Shown here: piece after piece, positions 57,560-64,000 of the stretch
Position numbering within the stretch: position 1 is the first letter of the stretch
Layout: each line of letters opens with the position of its first letter
Assembly (NCBI GenBank): GCA_020796225.1
Contig: CM036767.1
Coordinates: forward strand, 27,995,253-28,059,252
Direction: 5' to 3'
DNA from: Arion vulgaris
Taxonomy: Eukaryota > Mollusca > Gastropoda > Stylommatophora > Arionidae
DNA length: 64,000 nucleotides
Program-made: the position numbers and the translations under genes
The notes under the pieces: model-generated
Told to the model about the DNA's origin: nothing
The model's input: the letters and a program-made list of their open reading frames with translations, nothing else
Database searches by the model: none

Positions 57560-59000
57560 AAAAAAAAAAAAAAGAGGGAACAATATTAAAAAGGGGCAAC
57601 AGCTTTTTTCCCTTTTTACTATAACAATGATGGTTCTTATGGGGTTGCGGGTTGTGCTCTTCTTTTTTTTTTGGCCCTACATGGAATATATCTTTTACAG
57701 GCATAAGCACAGTAATAAAAAAGACAAAAAACCGGGGAGGCCCCAGATGACTGGCAGAGAGCTATTAAAAGTCCCAATATGGAAGAAAAAAAGGAGACAA
57801 AAGAGAGTGTCAAAAAACTTTTTTGGGATATGGGAAAAATTTTTTCAAAAGTTTTGGGGCGAAGGGGCAGAGGAGAGATATATTTAGACCCCCAAAAGTT
57901 AAGCAATAGCCAGTTTGGGTTTAGGGGGGGTAAGAGCTGCACGGGCGCAATATTTCACAAAAGACAGATCTGCGAACAAAAAATTGAATACAATCAAAGT
58001 AAACAGCTTATATTTATAGACCAAAAAAAGGGGCTTTGATAAGTAAACAGGTGCAAACTAGGAAATCCTTGAAAAAATATGGCGCCCAACAAGGGCCCAG
58101 AGTACAGTAAAACAAAAAAAGGGAATAAAAAAACGGGTTCTCCATTAAAGGGTGTTAGAAAAGGGTTGTGCCCTCTCACCACTACCCCTTTATTGCATAT
58201 AGGGAATAAAATAACTCAAGTCAAATTCAGATAATGATGAAATAAATGAACTGCTGTTTGCAGTTGATCATTTATCAGGATACACCCAAAATGAACAAGA
58301 TCTACAACACCCATTTGACCCCCCAAAACAAAAATTGGGGAAACTGACATAAAAATAAACCAAAAAACGGGGAAAAATGTTTGGAAAAAAACCCAAATAA
58401 TCAGACACCCATGTAAATAATAAAAAAAACCAAAGGGGTAAAAGAATTCAAATCTTGGGAAGCATTTCACAAAAGGGCCAGATAAGAGAGCAAAACCCAA
58501 ATGCTGTAACCTCCAGCTAGCCCCATTGTTAAGGCCCCCAAAAAATTTTCCCGGGAAAACCCTGGCCAGTTTTTTTTTATACCTTTTTTGTGTTACAGAG
58601 CCAAACATGGCATTGGGCGCGCAGCCCAAAAAAATAACTACATGTGAAATCCCATTGCCTGCGAAAAGTTACCAACAACACAAAAAAAGACCAGCATAAA
58701 CATCAAAATTTTTTGAATACCCAGCAGAATCACCAACACCCAGCATGAAGAAATTTGGGACAAAACCTTGCGAATTACATAAAATAAAAAAAGAATAAGT
58801 GTCCAAACCCCCAATATTAGAGTCTTCACAAAGAACATCGGAAAAGAAGGCAAGGGAAGACCACGGAAAAGATGGTTAGATGGCGTATAAAGAACCCTGG
58901 GAAAAACAAAGATAAAAATACCCAAAGCCCCCAGAACAGCGCAAGACAAAAACGAAACCACGACACGGGGAAACCCCCGGGGTTACGGTGGGCAAAAAAA
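57560..59000 (+). mobile_element. LINE-C remnant, inverted unit
   Basis: Same RTE-like remnant, now plus strand: the SQFGF region near 57910, IEYNQSKQLIFIDQKKG near 57985-58035, GRPRKRWLDGV near 58855. Confidence 0.74.
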
Positions 59001-59169
59001 AGGGGAAAAACCCAGTTGGGTCGTTGATTTTCTGGGCCCCTTTTTGTGTTTTCCCCGGTCCCAAATTTTGGGTTTAAAACCCCCAAATTGTGGTTTGAAC
59101 CAGAACGCTTAGGTTTGTGCTCAGCCCGCTCCCAGAGCAAAAGGAAAAGCATCTAATAAATAATAATAG

Positions 59170-59301
59170 ATAGGCTTGCCCCTGTCTTGGTAGCCAATCA
59201 GAACGAAGAAAAGACTTTTTTCCCAATCTGCGATTTCCGGTGCCTCGTATAAAGTAGGACAAAAAACAAGTCTTTGGCACTAAAAAGTCCTTCTCAGGAC
59301 T
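59170..59301 (+). promoter_or_regulatory. Promoter-plus-stem-loop element, inverted unit
   Basis: CCAAT boxes near 59197 and 59224, TATAAAG at 59248-59254 and an intact AGTCCTTCTCAGGACT hairpin at 59286-59301. Conservation here and at 9674 supports a real element. Confidence 0.62.
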
Positions 59302-59599
59302 ACATACATCTCATACATACATACACACAAAAACACAATAATAACAGAAGTCTTTTTTTAGGACGGTCCCGGGGCCAAACGAGCAATTATAGTTAATTAG
59401 ATTTTGATAGAAAAGATAGATAGAATAGGATAGGATAAGTTAGGATAAGATAGATCTAGTGAATGAATGACGGCCTTTCTTTCTTGTCTTTCTTCTTTCC
59501 CTCTTTCCTTCTCTATTCCCTGCAACATCTTTGAGTTAATATTACATGAAATGTCTGTCTTGTTTTTTGTTGTTTGTTATTTTTGTTCGCAGTAGCTGC

Positions 59600-59712
59600 C
59601 ACCCCGCAGCCAATCAGAAGAAAACAAGTCTTTCCAATCGGCGTGCGCCATCGCCCGTATTTAACCCGCATTTTTTCCATTGCTGCTTTATACAACAATT
59701 CTCCAAAAAAAG
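59600..59712 (+). promoter_or_regulatory. H3 promoter, inverted unit
   Basis: CCAAT at 59610-59614 and 59634-59638, then GTATTTAA near 59657. Confidence 0.75.
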
Positions 59713-60115
59713 ATGGCTCGTACTAAGAAAGCTGCTCCAAAATCTCCCGGAGGAAAAGGCCCCACCAAACGGCTGGCTCCAAAGCCGCTAGAAAATCGGC
59801 ACCCCCCGGTGGTGTCAAGAAGCCCCATCGTTACGGGCCCGGCCCGTTTCCGAGAGATCCGTCGTTACCAGAAGAGCACTGAGCTACTCATCCCCAAGCT
59901 GCCTTTCCCAGCGTTTGGTCCGAGAAATCGCTCAAGACTTAAAAGACCGATCTGCGATTCGGGATTCAGCTGTTATGGCCCTGCGGGGGAAAACTAGCGA
60001 GGCTTACCTCGTTGGTCTTTTGAGGACCCCAAACCGGGCGCCACCCACGCCAAGCGTGTGACAATTATGAAAAGACATCCAGCTGGCCAGACGTATCCGC
60101 GGAGAGCGCGCCTAA
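59713..60115 (+). CDS. H3: Histone H3, inverted unit
   Basis: Start at 59713-59715 (MARTK), stop at 60113-60115. [18 protein letters not shown] coding is readable near 59850, and the IRGERA end near 60095 is clean. Single-base indels break the frame; length is 403 against 411. Confidence 0.88.
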
Positions 60116-60159
60116 ACCACATATTCAAAGATAAAAAAAGGTCCCAGGACCACCAGCTT

Positions 60160-60930
60160 TCCCAATTAACTCATGCGTCTTCACAAGAGTTCAATATCAC
60201 ACACCTCTCCCCCTTACAACAGCCCCCAACACCCCCACTTGAAGGGTTTTTATTTGACCCTACTAGTCCAAGTCTTGCTACTATTACTAAAATCTTAACA
60301 GTAAATGTGTATGTGTGCTCCCCCCTTGGGGTACTTACTTTATTACAATTTCCCCACCCCCTACCTCTACCTCTGTGGCTGTACATCTTGATTCTCCCCC
60401 TGTTGTCCATCAGTGATTTGAGATTGTGGGACATAGATACACATAACACTTAACGAACATGTAACTAACAAAGACATAATTTCCCTTCTTTGCTACCTCC
60501 ATGGTTAACGAACATAAAGTTATGCTTTATCAGAAAACATGTGACATAATATCCAAATGAATTAATGAGATGGTTAAAACTTTAGACCCCGACCTTCGCC
60601 CTATCTTATTTAAGAAATTTTAAATTGAAAAAGACCCCCCCAAACCCACCCCATTAAGTGTTGATGCGTGTGGGTGGAGTTTTGACGACTGCCCGGCCAA
60701 CGGTGTAGTGGGGGCGAAGATTTGGCCCAAACTGGGATTAAACTACTATACCCCCTTTATTAGTGGGGGAAAGGGGAACGATAGTGATGTGAATAGCTAT
60801 TCTTGTTCTGTTGACCCAACAAAAACAAAAACAATAAAGAGAGATGTAATTCAAAATTGGGGACTGTTGGTTCAAGTTAACGCCCCCAAAGTCATGTCTA
60901 TTGAATAAAAGAAAACCATTTCAAATCGGA
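60160..60930. other. H3-H4 spacer, inverted unit
   Basis: Contains the H3 downstream CAAGAGTTCAATATC near 60185, then spacer with no gene seen. Confidence 0.65.
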
Positions 60931-61036
60931 TAAGGACTTTTACCCGCCATGTTGCGTGACATCCGTGACTTTCTCGATTTTTGTTGCTATTTTGGGGGTT
61001 GAAAAAATTTTGGGAAAATATCGTTAAAGCATAAAC
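60931..61036 (+). promoter_or_regulatory. H4 promoter, inverted unit
   Basis: CGGATAAGGACTTT and CATGTTGCGTGACATCCGTG near 60950-60970 match unit 5; the TATA box is replaced by a G/T-rich stretch near 60990, possibly a consensus error. Confidence 0.6.
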
Positions 61037-61350
61037 ATGTCTGGACGTGGTAAAGGAGGTAAAGGACTTGGAAAGGGGGGGCTAAGCGTCACCCAAAGGG
61101 GTTTTGCGTGATAACATCCAGGGTATCAAAAAACCCGCTATTCGTCGTCTTGCACGCAGAGGTGGTGTAAAAGAGAATTTTGGCCCATCTCGAAAAAACC
61201 CGAGGTGTTCTAAAGGGTTTTTCCTGAAAACGTCATTGGGGCCGCAGTCACCTACCCGAAAACCCCAAAGGGGGAAAGGGCGGCCCACAGCTATGGATGT
61301 CGTTTACGCCCTCAAGCGCGGGACTTTACCTCTACGGTTTCGGGGGTTAA
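61037..61350 (+). CDS. H4: Histone H4, inverted unit
   Basis: Start at 61037-61039, stop at 61348-61350. [20 protein letters not shown] is open near 61104-61165, a near-normal H4 core. Later parts are disturbed by false G/A runs. Length 314 against 312. Confidence 0.9.
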
Positions 61351-61378
61351 ACAACAACCCTTTGATTTACCAAAACCA

Positions 61379-61394
61379 GGCCCTTTTCGGGGCC
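61379..61394 (+). terminator. Histone 3' stem-loop of H4, inverted unit
   Basis: GGCCCTTTTCGGGGCC, one base from canonical. Confidence 0.8.
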
Positions 61395-61643
61395 CCCCCA
61401 AAATTATCCCAATTAGCATTCCTAAACGGTTCACAATGAGTTTGTGTTAATCCCTGTTTTTACAAACCAAATACCAAATAGATACGCCCCCTTTGGGCTT
61501 TCTTGTTTTAAGAATAGTTGTGTGTGATTGTATGCCTGCAGTAGGGTTTTTGTCTACGAGTAAATAAACACCATACACACAAAAAAGGAATAGCGAAAAA
61601 AAGTACATAATTGGCTATATTCCCCCAACGAAAACACTACTTT

Positions 61644-61753
61644 GTCTACCCCCAAACCCCCGTTGAAAATACCGGTTCTGCCCGGTCCCGGTCAAGCCGT
61701 CGGGCGTGGTTGTCTTAGATGGGTGACCGGGGGAAAACCCCCGTGTTGTAACA
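61644..61753 (+). rRNA. 5S rRNA: 5S rRNA, inverted unit copy 1
   Basis: GTTGAAAATACCGGTTCT, GTCGGGCGTGGTTG and TTAGATGGGTGACC are readable, and a T6 terminator follows. The 5' part and middle are damaged. Confidence 0.8.
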
Positions 61754-62057
61754 TTTTTTCTTTTTTTTTCTTTCTTTTAAATATTTTTGTCATCGGGTTT
61801 TTTTTAATGGAGAATAAAGTGGTCTAAAGGCCACACGGCAAATAGTGTATACAGTTCCCCAAAAAATCCCCCTTTTCCAGGATTTTTTTCAAAACGTTAT
61901 TTTAAACCCAAATTTATTTGATCTTCTTTATTTTTCACTGTCTTATTGCTTACCGATATTTTTTTTTTGCCCCTTTTAAAAATAGTTTGTGTGATTTTAT
62001 GACTGCAAATGGGGGTAAATGCAGCACTAAAATAAAAAAATTAACTACATGTCCTAT

Positions 62058-62183
62058 CGGAGGGTTTTTTTTTTTCTCCGGGGTTCCCCTTGGTAGGGGT
62101 TTGTGATTAAGAAAACAAGGCAAACCCTCGGGCGTGGTTGTCCCAGATGGGGGACCCCTTTGGGGAAAACCCGTGTTGTAAAA
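62058..62183 (+). rRNA. 5S rRNA: 5S rRNA, inverted unit copy 2 (degraded)
   Basis: CGGGCGTGGTTGTCCCAGAT, GTGTTGTAAAACATTTTTT at the 3' end; the 5' half is barely recognisable. Confidence 0.6.
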
Positions 62184-62577
62184 CATTTTTTCTTTTTTTT
62201 CTTTCTTTCTTTTGAATATTCCTTTCGTTTGAAAACGGTTTCTTCTTTGGGATTTGGTTTTTCTGCTTTGGGTTTTTTTTGAATATTTTAGTGACATATC
62301 AAGAGCCGCCCTTGCACTGGCGACTAATCTTCGATACGTTTGGGTGGAAGAGGAACGAACAACTTATTTTGTATGTCTTTTAAAAAAAAAAAAAACAATA
62401 AACCACTTTGAAGGCACCTAACCTTCCCGTCTTTTGACTTCTGTTGGGGTTTTTTTTTTTGTGTCGGAACTGTTCCCTTTATGAGCGCTCGTCTTTTAAA
62501 TGTAACATCTAAATAACATTGAATGTGTGCATGTTATCCTCTTTAAGACGTAATTTTGTTAAAAGGGAATATTGCGA

Positions 62578-62595
62578 GGCCCCGAAAAAGGGGCC
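62578..62595 (-). terminator. Histone 3' stem-loop of H2B, inverted unit
   Basis: Minus strand GGCCCC, TTTTTC, GGGGCC; the position after H2B matches the canonical hairpin. Confidence 0.75.
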
Positions 62596-62617
62596 CGGGG
62601 TGTTTTTGTTGAAGGAT

Positions 62618-62967
62618 TCTCTTTTGGTATATTTGGTTTGCCTTTTACCCCCCCTTTGGGGTGTTTGGCAGCTCCCCGGGCAGCAGCAGGCGGGCAGCGG
62701 TCTGGGTCTCCCTAGAAGTGATGGTACTCGTTTGTTGTAGTGGGCCAGGCGGCTTCGTTGGAATTCGGGTCGAAAAATATCGTTCACAAACGGGGTTCAT
62801 GATTGACATTGCCTTGGATGAGATAATTTCGGGGTGAACCTGCTTCAACCTTTGTAAATGTAGATTTTAGCTTTTTCCTTTTCTCCTGCGCTTCTTCTTC
62901 TTGTCACCAGTGCGTACAGCCCGGCTTTTCCCTTTTTTGCACCTTTGGAAAAACTTTTGGAGGGGAT
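62618..62967 (-). CDS. H2B: Histone H2B, inverted unit
   Basis: Minus strand: the [11 protein letters not shown] region near 62910, KQVHPEI-type coding near 62840, LAHYN near 62745 and [11 protein letters not shown] near 62680. The ATG lies at the LINE-A boundary near 62966 and is lost. About 20 bases are missing overall. Confidence 0.82.
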
Positions 62968-64000
62968 TTTTTTTTTTTTTTTTTTTATTCAATACATGGT
63001 GAAGGGGAAAAAAACATAATTATAAACAATAATTTCCATACATAATTCCCAAAAAATGCTGCGCAATAATAAAAAAACAATTAAATGAGGTAATACTCCC
63101 GTTCGGAGTTAGTATTTTTTTTATTTGTTGTGCATTCATTCGTGTTTTTTGGGGGTGACATGTCCCAATTTCTTATGTTACTTAGTCGTTGTGTTTGCTT
63201 GGGATTGGTCTGGTTGTGTTCGTCCTGTGACTTGGCTTAGTTTTGTGGTTCTTGGAATTAATACATTCTTCAATTTCACTCGTGATTTGGGTGCGACATT
63301 TTCCCAGTGTTGGTGGGGGCGTTTTTTTGTTCGTTGCTGGTATGACGTTTATTTTTCATGTTTGCTATTCTCTGCTCGTAAATGTGTCTAAATAGTCTAT
63401 CATTGTATTGTCGTTGGTCGTATTTGGCTTTGTTTCTGCACTCCCACACCAGGTGTCGAAATTCTCCAAAATCTGTAATTTCTCTTTGTGGGTTTATGGG
63501 TGTTGGTGGTATTCATTTATCATGATTGCTTTATATTTTCTATCTTGTTTGTGTTCATTGTTGTTTGTAGTGAGTTTAATGCTAGTTGTATTGTGTTGCA
63601 ATGGAAGAAAATATGGTCTTCTGTCTCTTGTCTTTTTTTGGGTTTCAGAGGTAACATTTGCTTCGCGTCACTGTCCCGTATCCTACCGGGGTATTTTAAA
63701 AATAATCTTTTGTAAATTCTTTTTTTTTTTAGATGTTTTTCGTTTTATGTAAGTTTCTAAAAAACTTTTGGGGGGTCTGTGACAAAATAGGTGTATCCTC
63801 TTTTTATTCTGTTGTTTAGTGCTGGTTCTTGTGCTTTAATTAGGTGTTTATATATCTCTTTTGCGGGCTTGTGTATTTGGTTTTTATTTTTCTTTTTTGC
63901 TTTGGGTCCTTTTTGGAAGTTTTTGGTGGGGTTTGGGGAAAAGGGGGGTGTGTTTTTTTATTGGGTGAAGTTTTTTTTAATCGTAGGCCTATATAGTAAT
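62968..64000 (-). mobile_element. LINE-A 3' part, inverted unit (cut by window edge)
   Basis: Reverse complement of LINE-A from the internal A-rich tract (T run 62968-62987) back to about 4600. It contains the inverse of the C-terminal zinc region near 63600. Unlike unit 1, the 150 bp after the A-rich tract is absent and the element abuts the H2B start. Confidence 0.8.

Overview
The window is eukaryotic. It is a stretch of a tandem core-histone gene array with linked 5S rRNA genes, heavily colonised by three families of non-LTR retrotransposons (LINEs). The H2B N-terminus (MPPKVSSKGAKKAGK), the H2A N-terminus ([19 protein letters not shown]), the intronless genes with 3' stem-loops instead of poly(A) signals, and the histone-5S linkage suggest a lophotrochozoan invertebrate, most likely a mollusc. 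The species cannot be named from the sequence. No linker histone H1 gene was seen.

The basic repeat reads, left to right: H2A (-) and H2B (+) from a shared divergent promoter, then two 5S rRNA genes (-), H4 (-), H3 (-), a small promoter-plus-stem-loop element (-), a 5'-truncated RTE-like LINE (called LINE-C here, -), then the next H2A (-). H2A genes start near 364, 11947, 22105, 28688, 37534 and 50026. At about 55240 the array flips: from there to the right edge everything is reverse complemented (H2A + at 57000, H3 + at 59713, H4 + at 61037, 5S +, H2B - near 62967).

Two further LINEs sit in the H2B gene, in its sense direction. LINE-A (L1/Tx1-like: zinc-knuckle ORF1, APE endonuclease, reverse transcriptase) breaks H2B after codon 8 in unit 1 (675-5935); partial or shared copies occur at 12930-15994, 50336-55239, 55243-56739 and 62968-64000. 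LINE-B (I/Nimb-like: reverse transcriptase, RNase H, C-terminal CCHC) sits in the H2B 5' leader at 28906-32025 and twice in tandem at 37773-43961, bounded by three copies of GTCGACATCAA.

The most striking feature is the LINE-B 3' UTR. It ends in a 33-bp tandem array whose monomer carries a 6-bp-stem, 4-nt-loop hairpin (TGTCCTTATTAGGACA) preceded by CCAAA. The stem is identical to that of this array's own H2A histone stem-loop, and the layout matches the histone mRNA 3' end. Two more histone-like hairpins lie upstream of the array. A retrotransposon that lives in histone genes and carries many histone-type stem-loops suggests mimicry of histone mRNA 3' processing. This is an inference to be tested.

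Sequence quality is uneven. About 11.75-37.6 kb and 55.2-64 kb are full of short indels and false homopolymers, and no histone copy is open from end to end. Most breaks there look like consensus error rather than biology, so calls of pseudogene are made with caution.
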